64,000 nt of DNA from Clostridia bacterium UC5.1-2E3. GTDB lineage: Bacteria; Bacillota; Clostridia; Lachnospirales; Lachnospiraceae. The position numbers were made by a program, and so were the translations under genes. Positions 55,852-64,000 of the stretch are shown here, one piece after another. The stretch is from the NCBI GenBank assembly GCA_001304875.1, contig BBZO01000005.1, positions 62,001 through 126,000 of the forward strand. The letters run 5' to 3'. The notes beneath the pieces are model-generated. The model saw nothing but the letters and a program-made list of their open reading frames with translations. It did no database searches and was not told where the DNA came from. Numbering within the stretch: position 1 is the first letter of the stretch; each line of letters starts with the position of its first letter.

Positions 55852-56797
55852 ATGGGCAGACACTGTATCGGCGTTGACGTGGGAGGAACCACCGTCAAGA
55901 TCGGTATTTTTGAGACGGACGGCACGCTCTTAAAAAAGTGGGAGGTGCCGACCAGGAAAGAGGAAGGCGGAAAATATATCATGGAGGACGTGGCGGCGTC
56001 CATCCGCAAGACTATTGAGGAGATGGGAATCAAGATGGAGGACGTGCTCGGAGCGGGGTTGGGAGTCCCCGGGCCGGTGATGCCCGACGGCTATGTGGAG
56101 GTGTGCGTCAACTTAGGATGGCGCAACGTGAATCCCCAGCGGACGCTGAGCCGGTTTTTGGACGGACTTCCTGTAAAGAGCGGCAATGACGCAACGTGGC
56201 AGCTCTGGGCGAGATGTGGATGGGCGGCGGCAAAGGCTACACGGATATTGTCATGGTCACGCTGGGAACCGGCGTGGGCGGCGGCGTCATCGTGGATGAG
56301 AAGATCATCTGCGGCAAACACGGCATGGGCGGCGAGATCGGCCATATCCGCATCCGCGAGGACGAGAAGGAATACTGCAACTGCGGCGGCAAGGGGTGCT
56401 TAGAGCAGGTGGCTTCCGCCACCGGTATCGCCAGAGAGGCTAGACGCGCCATGAAAAAGAGCGATGAGCCTCCGCCATGCGTGCGTTCGGCGACGAGATC
56501 ACGGCCAAGGACGTGCTGGACTGTGCGAAGGCCGGGGACAGGATGGCCCTCCAGGTGTTCGACACCGTCTGCTACTATCTGGGCTGGACCCTGGCGCAGA
56601 TTTTCATGACCGTGGATCCGCAGATGTTTGTCATCGGCGGCGGTGTCTCCCGGGCGGGACAGTTCCTGCTGGACGGCATCGAGAAATACTATTCAAAATA
56701 CACCCCCATGTCCGAGGAGAAGGCCGGAATCACCCTGGCCACACTGGGAAATGACGCCGGCATCTACGGCGCCGCAAGGCTGATTCTTGACTCATAA
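55852..56797 (+). CDS. glcK: ROK-family glucokinase (frame broken twice)
   Basis: About 315 residues after repair. The phosphate-binding start is MGRHCIGVDVGGTTVKIGIF; the catalytic Asp is in SGNDANVAALGEMW, and the ROK zinc site is in GHIRIRED with CNCGGKGCLE. It phosphorylates glucose with ATP. Missing bases are near 56192 (NDANVAALGE) and 56468 (DEPSAMRAFGDE). The ATG at 55852 has AAGGGGAG 7 nt upstream; an ATG at 55846 is too close. Its promoter carries the element shared with the rhomboid gene. Confidence 0.9.
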
Positions 56798-56833
56798 CCC
56801 TTTTGTTTCCTGTGAATCAGAGGACTGGCGGAA

Positions 56834-56871
56834 AAAAGGGAGTGCCGCATTTGCCTGCAACACTCCCTTTT
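56834..56871 (+). terminator. Terminator of the glucokinase gene
   Basis: AAAAGGGAGTG (56834-56844) pairs perfectly with CACTCCCTTTT (56861-56871). A second small hairpin, CCCCGG/CCGGGG, follows at 56894-56917. The rest of the 268-nt gap to 57066 is AT-rich with no gene and no clear promoter that I could settle on. Confidence 0.8.
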
Positions 56872-57065
56872 GGTTCCCTTTAAAATGAGGAGACCCCGGC
56901 TAAACTGCAAACCGGGGCAATTATGAAAAGTTTATATGCAATATGATTAAAAAATCAAATTACAGACAAGATTTATTGTATAAATAGTATAAAAAATACA
57001 TATGAACAATATGTGGCTGAAATGTTAATAGAATATGAACAAAAGGATAGAACAGGAGGAAACTA

Positions 57066-58735
57066 ATGGCTCAGAAAAACAAAGGCAAAACCATCGTGAT
57101 TGGACACAAGAACCCGGACACCGACTCCATCTGCTCTGCCATCTGCTACGCGAAATTAAAGGAACTCATCACCGGTGAGGAGTTCATGCCGGGCCGCGCC
57201 GGCCAGGTAAACTCGGAAACACAGTTCGTTCTTGATTATTTCAATATGGAGGCTCCGAAGCTGATCGACAACGTGAAGACTCAGGTGAAGGACATCGAGA
57301 TCCGCGAGGTTCCCGGCGTGGCGAGGAATATTTCCCTCAAAAAGCCTGGAATCTGATGCAGGATGCCAACGTGGTCACCCTGCCCGCCGTGACGGAAAAT
57401 AACGTCCTGGAGGGACTCATAACCGTCGGCGACATCACGAAATCCTACATGAACGTGCTGGACAGCAGCATTCTCTCAAAGGCCTGCACCCAGTATTCCA
57501 ACATCGTGGAGACGCTGGAGGGCGCGATTCTGATCGGCGACGAGAATGCCTACTTTAACGAGGGCAAGGTGCTCATCGCAGCGGCCAATCCGGATATGAT
57601 GGAGTATTATATTGACAAGCACGACCTGGTCATTCTGGGAAACCGCTACGAGTCCCAGCTGTGCGCCATCGAGATGGAGGCCGGATGCATCATCGTGTGC
57701 GAGGGAGCGAGAGTCTCCATGACCATCAAGAAGCTGGCCCAGGAGCGCGGCTGCACCGTGATCACCACCCCCTACGACGCCTACACGGCGGCCCGTCTCA
57801 TTAACCAGAGTATGCCGATCAGCTACTTTATGAAAACGGAGAATCTCATCACCTTTGAGACGGAGGACTACATCGACGATATCAAGGATATCATGGCCAG
57901 CAAGCGCCACCGCGACTTCCCGATTCTCGACAAAGAGGGGAAATACAAAGGCATGATCTCCCGCCGGAACCTGTTGGGCGCCAGGGGCAAGAAGATCATC
58001 CTCGTGGACCACAATGAGAGAAGCCAGGCTGTGGAAGGTATGGAAAGCGCCGACATTCTGGAGATCATCGACCATCACCGCCTTGGCACCGTGGAAACCA
58101 TGTCGCCGGTATTTTTCAGAAACCAGCCGCTGGGCTGCACGGCGACCATCATTTACCAGATGTATCGGGAAAATCAGAAGGAGATCGATCCGGCGGTGGC
58201 GGGACTTTTATGCAGCGCCATCATTTCCGATACGCTCCTGTTCCGCTCCCCCACCTGCACCCCGGTGGACCAGGCGGCGGCCATGGAGCTGGCGAAGATC
58301 GCGGGGCTTGACGTGGAGGAGTACGCCAAGAAAATGTTCTCCGCGGGCAGCAATTTAAAGGGAAAGACAGACGCGGAGATTTTCTACCAGGATTTCAAGC
58401 GGTTCTCCGCCGACAAAATAAGCTTTGGCGTGGGCCAGATCACCTCGCTGAACACCGACGAGCTGGCAGAGCTCAAGACGCGCATGGTTCCCTACATGCG
58501 GCAGGTGCTCGGGGAGCAGCACATGGATATGCTTTATTTTATGTTAACTAATATACTGACACAGTCCACCGAGCTCATCTGTGTGGGCCAGGGCTCCACG
58601 GCCACGGCGCTCTCGGCCTTCCATTTAGACGGCGAGGGGCAGGCCAACCGCGTGGACGAGACCGTCAGCCTGCCGGGCGTGGTGTCCAGAAAGAAACAGC
58701 TGATTCCGGCCATTGTCATGGCCATGCAGCGGTAA
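57066..58735 (+). CDS. Manganese-dependent inorganic pyrophosphatase with CBS-DRTGG insert (frame broken near 57345)
   Basis: About 556 residues after repair. The DHH-family catalytic residues are in IVIGHKNPDTDSICSAICYA (start), VDHNERSQAVEG and EIIDHHRLG, with the C-terminal DHHA2 domain (SAGSNLKGKTDAEIFYQDFK). Between them, from about 70 to 300, lie two CBS halves flanking a DRTGG-type domain (MQDANVVTLPAVTENNVLEG; MASKRHRDFPILDKEGKYKG), which in CBS-PPases bind adenine nucleotides and regulate activity. One A is missing near 57345 (SLKKAWNLMQD). ACAGGAGGAAA precedes the ATG. Confidence 0.92.
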
Positions 58736-58753
58736 AGCCGGGAGGAGAGTCTC

Positions 58754-59383
58754 ATGGGAAAACAGGTTTGGAAGCCGGGCAATATGGTATATCCTGTTCC
58801 CGCGGTGCTGGTCTCCGCGGCGGACGGCGAGGGGAGGACAAATCTCATCACCGTGGCGTGGACCGGAACCATCTGCACCAACCCGCCCATGGCGTACATT
58901 TCCGTGCGCCCGGAGCGGTATTCCTACGACATGATCCGGAGCACAGGGCAGTTTGTGATCAATCTGACCACCGAGGACATGGCGTACGCCACGGATCTGT
59001 GCGGCGTGAAGTCCGGCCGCGATCTGGATAAATGGCAGGCCGCAGGGCTGACGCCGCAGCGGGCGTCCGCTGTGGATGTGCCGCTGGTGGCTGAGAGCCC
59101 GGTGAATATCGAGTGCCAGGTGGTGAAGGTGGAGGAGCTGGGCTCCCACCACATGTTTATCGCCGAGGTGAAGGCCGTGGATATCGATGAGAAATACCTG
59201 GATGAGAAGGGCAAATTCCATCTGGGGAAGGCGAAGCCCATCGTCTACTCCCACGGCGAGTATTATGGGCTGGGCGCACTGCTCGGCACCTTCGGCTACA
59301 GCGTGAAAAAGGCGCCGAAGAATCTTCCGGCGGGGAGGAAGCGCCGCGGAAAGTACGGACAGAAAAGGAATGGAGCAGGATGA
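58754..59383 (+). CDS. Flavin reductase-like, FMN-binding split-barrel protein
   Basis: 209 residues, intact. It has the flavoredoxin-like pattern: PVPAVLVSAADGEGRTNLIT, AWTGTICTNPPMAYISVRP, FVINLTTEDMAYATDLCG and the C-terminal IVYSHGEYYGLG. It likely binds FMN and moves electrons or reduces flavin. A basic tail (GRKRRGKYGQKRNGAG) is unusual. GGGAGGAGAG precedes the ATG at 58754. Its end overlaps the next ATG (ATGA), so it forms an operon with the kinase-like gene and topB. Confidence 0.85.
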   Translation: MGKQVWKPGNMVYPVPAVLVSAADGEGRTNLITVAWTGTICTNPPMAYISVRPERYSYDMIRSTGQFVINLTTEDMAYATDLCGVKSGRDLDKWQAAGLTPQRASAVDVPLVAESPVNIECQVVKVEELGSHHMFIAEVKAVDIDEKYLDEKGKFHLGKAKPIVYSHGEYYGLGALLGTFGYSVKKAPKNLPAGRKRRGKYGQKRNGAG

Positions 59384-59907
59384 AAAAGAATAACATTACG
59401 TTGATTGGTATGCCGGGGGCCGGCAAGAGCACTGTGGGCGTTCTGCTGGCCAAGCGGCTGGGATACTCGTTTGTGGACGTGGATATCGTCATACAGGAGC
59501 AGGAAAAGCGGCTTTTGAAGGAGATCATCGCCGACGAGGGAATGGACGGATTTTTAGAGGTGGAAAACCGCGTCAACGCGGGACTCGATGTGGAGCGCTC
59601 CGTTATTGCCCCCGGCGGCAGCGTCATTTATGGGAAAGAGGCCATGGAGCATCTGAAGGACATCGGCGTGGTGGTCTATTTAAAACTCAGCTACCGCGCG
59701 CTGGAGCGGAGGCTGGGAGACCTGGTGGACCGCGGCGTGGCTCTGAAGGAAGGCATGACACTGCGTGACCTCTACAACGAGCGGAAGGTCTACTATGAGA
59801 AATACGCCGACATTACGATCGATGAGGCGGGAAAGACCGTGGGCCGCATTGTCGATGAGCTTCGCGCCATCATGGAGGCACGGATCAGCGAAGAAAAAGA
59901 AGGATAG
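59380..59907 (+). CDS. Shikimate kinase-like protein with altered substrate-site motif
   Basis: 175 residues. Walker A is GMPGAGKSTVGV near residue 10, followed by FVDVDIVIQEQEKR, and the GG motif as IAPGGSVIY. True shikimate kinases have a GE-x2-FR-x2-E motif in which the Arg binds shikimate; here the corresponding stretch reads GMDGFLEVE, so that Arg is absent. The LID region (LVDRGVALKEG) also lacks the usual RPLL. It may act on a different small molecule. It is uninterrupted, overlaps the flavin reductase gene and lies 6 nt before topB. Confidence 0.7.
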   Translation: MKKNNITLIGMPGAGKSTVGVLLAKRLGYSFVDVDIVIQEQEKRLLKEIIADEGMDGFLEVENRVNAGLDVERSVIAPGGSVIYGKEAMEHLKDIGVVVYLKLSYRALERRLGDLVDRGVALKEGMTLRDLYNERKVYYEKYADITIDEAGKTVGRIVDELRAIMEARISEEKEG

Positions 59908-59913
59908 GGAAAT

Positions 59914-62158
59914 ATGAAAGCATTGGTCATTGCGGAGAAACCCTCCGTCGCCCGGGATATCGCCCGGGTTTTAAAATGCACGAAAAATGGAAACGGGTTT
60001 ATCGAGGGCGGCCGCTATGTGGTCACCTGGGGCCTGGGCCACCTGGTGGAGCTGGCGGATCCGGAGGACTACGATCCAAAATACAAGGAGTGGAAAATGG
60101 AGGATCTGCCCATGATGCCGGAGCCCTTTAAGCTGGAGGTCATCCGGCAGACCGGCAAGCAGTATCAGGCAGTCAAATCCCAGATTCACCGGGGGGACGT
60201 GGGGGAGATCATTATCGCCACCGATGCTGGCCGCGAAGGCGAGCTGGTGGCGCGGCTGATTTTAAAGAAGGCAGGAAACCAGAAGCCCATCAAACGCCTC
60301 TGGATCTCCTCGGTGACCGACAAAGCCATCCGCGAGGGATTTGAGAATCTGAAAGACGGCCGTCAGTACGACAACCTCTATGACGCGGCCATGTGCCGGG
60401 CGGAGGCCGACTGGCTGGTGGGCATCAACGCCACCAGGGCGCTGACATGCAAATACAACGCCCAGCTTTCCTGCGGCCGCGTCCAGACCCCGACCCTGGC
60501 CATGATTGCCAGACGGGAGCGGGAGATACGGGAGTTTAAGCCAGAGTCCTACTACGGGATGACGGCCCGGTGCGCCGGGATGCCGCTGACGCTCACGTGG
60601 CAGGACGGGAAAACGAAATCCAGCCGCAGTTTTGACAAAAAGCGGATCGAGGCGCTGGCGGCTGCGCTCCGCGGCCAGAACGGCACCGTGAGCGAGATAA
60701 AGAAGACGCCGAAAAAACATACGCGCCCCAGCTCTACGATCTGACCGAGCTTCAGCGGGAGGCCAACAGCCGGTTCGGCTATTCGGCCAAGGAAACCTTA
60801 AACATTATGCAGAGGCTCTACGAGAATCACAAGGTGCTGACCTACCCGCGGACGGATTCGCGGTATCTGAGCAGCGATGTGGTTCCCACCATCAAAGACC
60901 GCCTGCGCGCCTGTGGCACCGGGCCTTACAGGAAACTGGCCGGGGCGCTTCTGAATCAGAACATCACGGCGAAGCCGTCGTTTGTGGACGATAGGAAGGT
61001 GAGTGACCACCACGCGATTATTCCCACGGAGCAGTATGTGCAGTTAGACCATATGACGGTGGATGAGCGGCGGATCTACGACCTGGTTGTGAGACGTTTC
61101 CTGGCGGTGCTCTACCCGCCTGTGAGTATCTGCAGACCAGCCTCCGCGTGGACGTGGGCGGCGAGACATTTGCGGCCCGCGGAAATATCGTGCAGAAGCC
61201 GGGCTGGAAGGCGGTTTACGAGAGCGCGGACGGCGCAGGCTGGGCAGGCGGTTCCGTCATCGGTGATCCGGAGGATGAGATGGGCGGAGGAGATGGCGGC
61301 TATGGCATGGAACGGCTTGCGCCCCAGACGCTTCCGGAGTTGTCGCAGGGCGATGCGCTCCCCCGCCTTACGGTCGCGGTGACGGAGGGGAAGACGAAGC
61401 CGCCGGCGCCGTTCAACGAGGCGACTCTTCTCTCGGCGATGGAAAATCCGGTGAAATACATGGATTCCAGGGATAAGGACATGGTGCGCACGCTGGGAGA
61501 GACCGGCGGGCTGGGGACCGTGGCCACCCGGGGCGGACATCATTGAGAAATTGTTTTCCAGCTTTCTGCTGGAGAAGCGGGGGAAGGACATTTATCTCAC
61601 CTCCAAGGCAAAGCAGCTTTTAGAGCTGGTGCCGGAGGATTTAAAGAAGCCGGAGCTGACGGCCCAGTGGGAGATGAAGCTTTCCAGAATCTCCCGCGGC
61701 GAGCTGCGCCGGGAGGTATTTATGCGGGATATCCGCGGGTACTCGAAGGAGCTGATCGGCCAGATCAAGGCGGGCGAGGGCGCGTTCCGCCACGACAATC
61801 TGACAAACGTCAAATGCCCGCAGTGCGGGAAACGGATGCTCTCGGTGAAGGGAAAGAACAGCCAGATGCTGGTCTGCCAGGACAGAGAGTGCGGCTACCG
61901 GGAGACCGTGGCCCGCACCTCCACGCCCGGTGCCCCAACTGCCACAAGAAGATGGAGCTTCGCGGCAAAGGCGACGGCCAGGTATTCGTGTGCTCCTGCG
62001 GGTACAAGGAGAAGCTGAGCGCGTTCAAGGAACGCCGGAAGAAGGAAGGCGCCGGCGTGTCCAAGAAGGACGTGGCCAGGTATATGAACCAGCAGAAGAA
62101 AGAGGAGCAGATGGGGAACAGTGCGCTGGCGGAGGCGTTGGCGAAGATAAAGTTGTAG
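59914..62158 (+). CDS. topB: DNA topoisomerase III (four frame breaks)
   Basis: About 748 residues after repair. The Toprim domain starts [20 protein letters not shown] and includes [18 protein letters not shown]; the catalytic tyrosine is in [15 protein letters not shown]. Two C-terminal zinc fingers are visible, [16 protein letters not shown] and [15 protein letters not shown]. It relaxes and decatenates single-stranded regions. Breaks: missing A near 60712, missing base near 61127 ([13 protein letters not shown]), an extra g near 61533 ([11 protein letters not shown]) and missing A near 61926 ([10 protein letters not shown]). Four-finger-type tails with two Zn sites are common in Firmicute TopB. 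Confidence 0.92.
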
Positions 62159-62165
62159 AGAGAAT

Positions 62166-62202
62166 GGGCGGCAGTGCAAATGGGGTGTTTGCGTTGCCGC
62201 CC
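62166..62202. terminator. Hairpin between convergent topB and BPL_N genes
   Basis: GGGCGGCA (62166-62173) pairs with TGCCGCCC (62195-62202) with an inner GCAAA/TTTGC helix. No T-tract is evident on either side, so termination is likely but not certain. Confidence 0.55.
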
Positions 62203-62209
62203 ATTGGGG

Positions 62210-63311
62210 TTATCGGCAGGAAAGATAGAAAAGACCATTGAAAATCAAGAGAAAGTTGAGGCTGTCTTTCCGGGGACCGTAGCCTGTGTTTCCCATTTCC
62301 GGGTGCGGAGAGAACAGCAGGATTTTATGGTCTCCGACAGTTCCCTCAGCGATGGCTGCAGTGTTTTTTAAAAGTGTATCGAAGCGCTCCTGGGTAAGGG
62401 GATTATAGTATTCTTTTACAGCTTCGGCGGCCATCTGGTTGTCCTGGAGGTCCCAATAGGGGACGTTGGGGCCGCAGCCGCTGGCAAGCATGTGCTCGAA
62501 ATGAGCCAGAGGCCGGACATTTTCTCCGAAGATCCGTATGGCGGGGCCTTCCCAGTAGACCAGGTTCATGCTGGTGCTCTTTCCGATGGCGATCCCGGAA
62601 AATACTGGGTGAGAGCTATGATCAATGCGGCACTGGACAAATGCACTCCCGCTGCGCCAGTAGTCAAGATCTTCCCGTTCCGTGGCATCCAGAAGGTTCA
62701 GCCAGTAAGGATTGGCCGGGGTCTCGGCGGGTAAGGGGGAGATAAGCGCCGCCGCAGATCCCCATATATTGGCCTTTGGTTTTGATAAAGTCCCGTATTT
62801 TATCGTAGCCTAAGTCGCCCAGGCCGGCATAGTAGCATTCGCCAGCGTCGGGACTTCCGGGAACCAGAAAAATATCATAAGCGTCCAGGCCGCCCTGACG
62901 GATCTGTTCATCGCTGATGTAGTCAAAGGAAAAGCCGCCGGCATTCAAAACCTCGACCAGAGGGCCGGAAAATTCTGCGCCGGCACCGCTTCCGTCATAT
63001 AGCGCGATTTTATTTGTGATGATCGTGAGAGGAGTTTCGGGCAGGGTATTGACCTGCTCGTATTTTATGTTGTTCTCGTTCAAAATTCTAAGGGCTGTTT
63101 CCTGGCATGTATCGGGGTCGATGGAAAAGCCGCTCTGGTAGTAATGGCCCTCCGGCCAGCGTTTCGTTGGCTCCAGGCGGAATCCCTTCGTATGCCAGTT
63201 GACGGGGATGCCGTGCCGGAGAAGCGCGTTGACGGCAGCCGCGGTATTGCTTATACTTTCCTGGCAGGAAAACAGGCCGATTCGGTCGGTTGGAATGAAA
63301 ATATATGCCAT
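62210..63311 (-). CDS. BPL_N-type glutamine amidotransferase-like protein (frame broken near 62755)
   Basis: About 366 residues after repair. It begins MAYIFIPTDRIGLFSCQES and carries an amidotransferase-like nucleophile region KGQYMGICGGA near residue 183, preceded by IFLVPGSPDAGECYYAGLG, the pattern of BPL_N (class I GATase-like) proteins. After the break the frame continues AETPANPYWLNLLDATERED and ends in a GATase-like ILLFSPHPEMG with the catalytic His. Function unknown. AAAGGAG precedes the ATG at 63311. It lies 2 nt from the sodium symporter gene, suggesting one operon. Confidence 0.75.
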
Positions 63312-63313
63312 TT

Positions 63314-64000
63314 TTATTCTCCTTTATGTTTTAAAATTCGGATGAACCGCTCATAGGTTTCCACAGATTCCTTGTCGGGGCCTCCAGAGAGGGAGGTGGC
63401 GATCCAGAGAACCAGAGAGCTGACGAGGATTCCAGGGATTGCTTCATAGATGTAGGCCGACATACCGCTGTAATACCATATGATTACGGTCAGAAGACCG
63501 GAAATCATACTTAAAATAGCGCCAGTTTTATTTACATGCCGGCTGTAAAGGCTGAAAATGACCAGCGGCCCGAAGGTGGCTCCCAGTCCGGCGGATGCCA
63601 GCAACGCGACGGCAAAGACCACGTCGGATTTAAGGACATGAGAAACGCCAGCAGAGAGATCACGATCACGGCGCCGCGCTGCAGAGCAACGATCTTTTTG
63701 TCATCCATATTTTTGCCGTAATGCCGGATGATATTGGCTCCGAACGCCGAGGATGCAACGATGATGTAAGCGCTCACGGAGGACAGGATTGCCGCCATCA
63801 CTGTAGCTGCAAATAAACCAAGCAGATAAGGCGGGAAATAGGTGCTCCCCAGGCTGAAGAAAACCTGCTCCGGGTCAGCGATGGTGGGAAACAGGCACGC
63901 GCCTAAAATGCCGACCAGCACCGCGCCGTAAGAGGAAATACTGACCCAGGTAGTAGCGATAAAGGTAGAGTCCTTGATTTCGCTGCTCTTTTTTATGGAC
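63314..64000 (-). CDS. Sodium:solute symporter, PutP-like, C-terminal part (cut by window end; frame broken near 63620)
   Basis: The last ~229 residues of an SSS-family transporter. The reading is open to the window edge (KKSSEIKDSTFIATTWVSIS), so the start is outside. SSS features are present: YFPPYLLGLFAATVMAAILSS, SSAFGANIIRHYG, SDVVFAVALLASAGLGATFG and PLVIFSLYSRHVNKTGAILS. One base is missing near 63620. The closest known type is the proline/pantothenate group; the solute cannot be named. The BPL_N gene follows directly. Confidence 0.85.

Noticed and set aside
1-64000. Programmed frameshifting as the cause of the broken genes
   Set aside because: Breaks occur in genes never known to use it, without slippery heptamers and stimulatory structures, in both signs and at high density.
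1-64000. Widespread pseudogenes (dying genome segment)
   Set aside because: No in-frame stops, large deletions or insertion sequences accompany the single-base shifts, and essential genes are affected equally.

Overview
Organism. The window looks like a chromosome segment of a GC-rich, anaerobic, spore-forming Gram-positive of the Clostridia, most likely a Lachnospiraceae. The evidence is strong AGGAGG-type ribosome binding sites, TTGACA/TATAAT promoters, a YyaC-type spore gene (50147-50725), a Firmicute-type Tad pilus locus with Clostridia-specific accessory genes, ThiT controlled by a TPP riboswitch, and tungsten enzyme genes. No rRNA, tRNA, insertion sequence, phage or CRISPR array was seen.

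Sequence quality. About 55 single-base (net +1 or -1) frame breaks interrupt otherwise intact, full-length, conserved genes, including housekeeping genes (pgi, tkt, topB, murG). Most are a missing base in a 2-6 nt homopolymer. I treat them as consensus errors and give each broken gene as one CDS spanning the break.

Layout. (1) 1-8190: tungsten/molybdopterin module: tungstate ABC transporter (tupB, tupC), two MoeA-type genes (the second fused to a periplasmic-binding-like domain), a MOSC protein, then from its own promoter a four-cluster ferredoxin, an aldehyde:ferredoxin oxidoreductase and a MoaD/ThiS-like protein. (2) 8221-9110: promoter, TPP riboswitch and thiT. (3) 9159-17142, minus strand: two-component system with a 10-nt poly-G tract in its promoter, a heptad-repeat coiled-coil protein, glgB, an alpha-amylase-family enzyme, a YaaL-like protein and an ArsR regulator. 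(4) 17231-27904: an 11-gene Tad/Flp pilus operon with two prepilin peptidases, TadZ/A/B/C, pilin, pseudopilins, a DUF5702-like protein and an FHA protein. (5) 27905-33580: rhomboid protease, HIT protein, sigma factor, murG (minus), anti-sigma-like DUF4367 protein, an AT-rich secreted-protein gene and a zinc-ribbon membrane protein. (6) 33649-41085: catabolic island with an MBL hydrolase, a Tm-1-like/UPF0261 protein, a class II aldolase, a divergent GntR regulator, a TRAP transporter and an isochorismatase-like hydrolase, tied together by shared operator-like sequences. (7) 41234-53708: AAA ATPase, TSCPD protein, MTA/SAH nucleosidase, pgi, CofE-like protein, aromatic-acid-exporter-like protein, YyaC, a LysM protein and a DUF5711-like protein. 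(8) 53728-64000: tkt, ROK glucokinase, CBS-type pyrophosphatase, flavin reductase, shikimate-kinase-like protein, topB, a BPL_N protein and a partial sodium:solute symporter.

How the genes work together. Region 1 can take up tungstate, insert it into the pterin cofactor and supply a ferredoxin-linked aldehyde oxidoreductase. Region 4 encodes a complete type IVc pilus machine. Region 6 reads as one regulated uptake and degradation pathway for an unknown carboxylated substrate. Central sugar metabolism is represented by glgB, the amylase, glucokinase, pgi and tkt, spread over several transcription units. Two unrelated genes (rhomboid at 28003 and glucokinase at 55852) carry the same ~39-nt element at the same distance from their -10 boxes.
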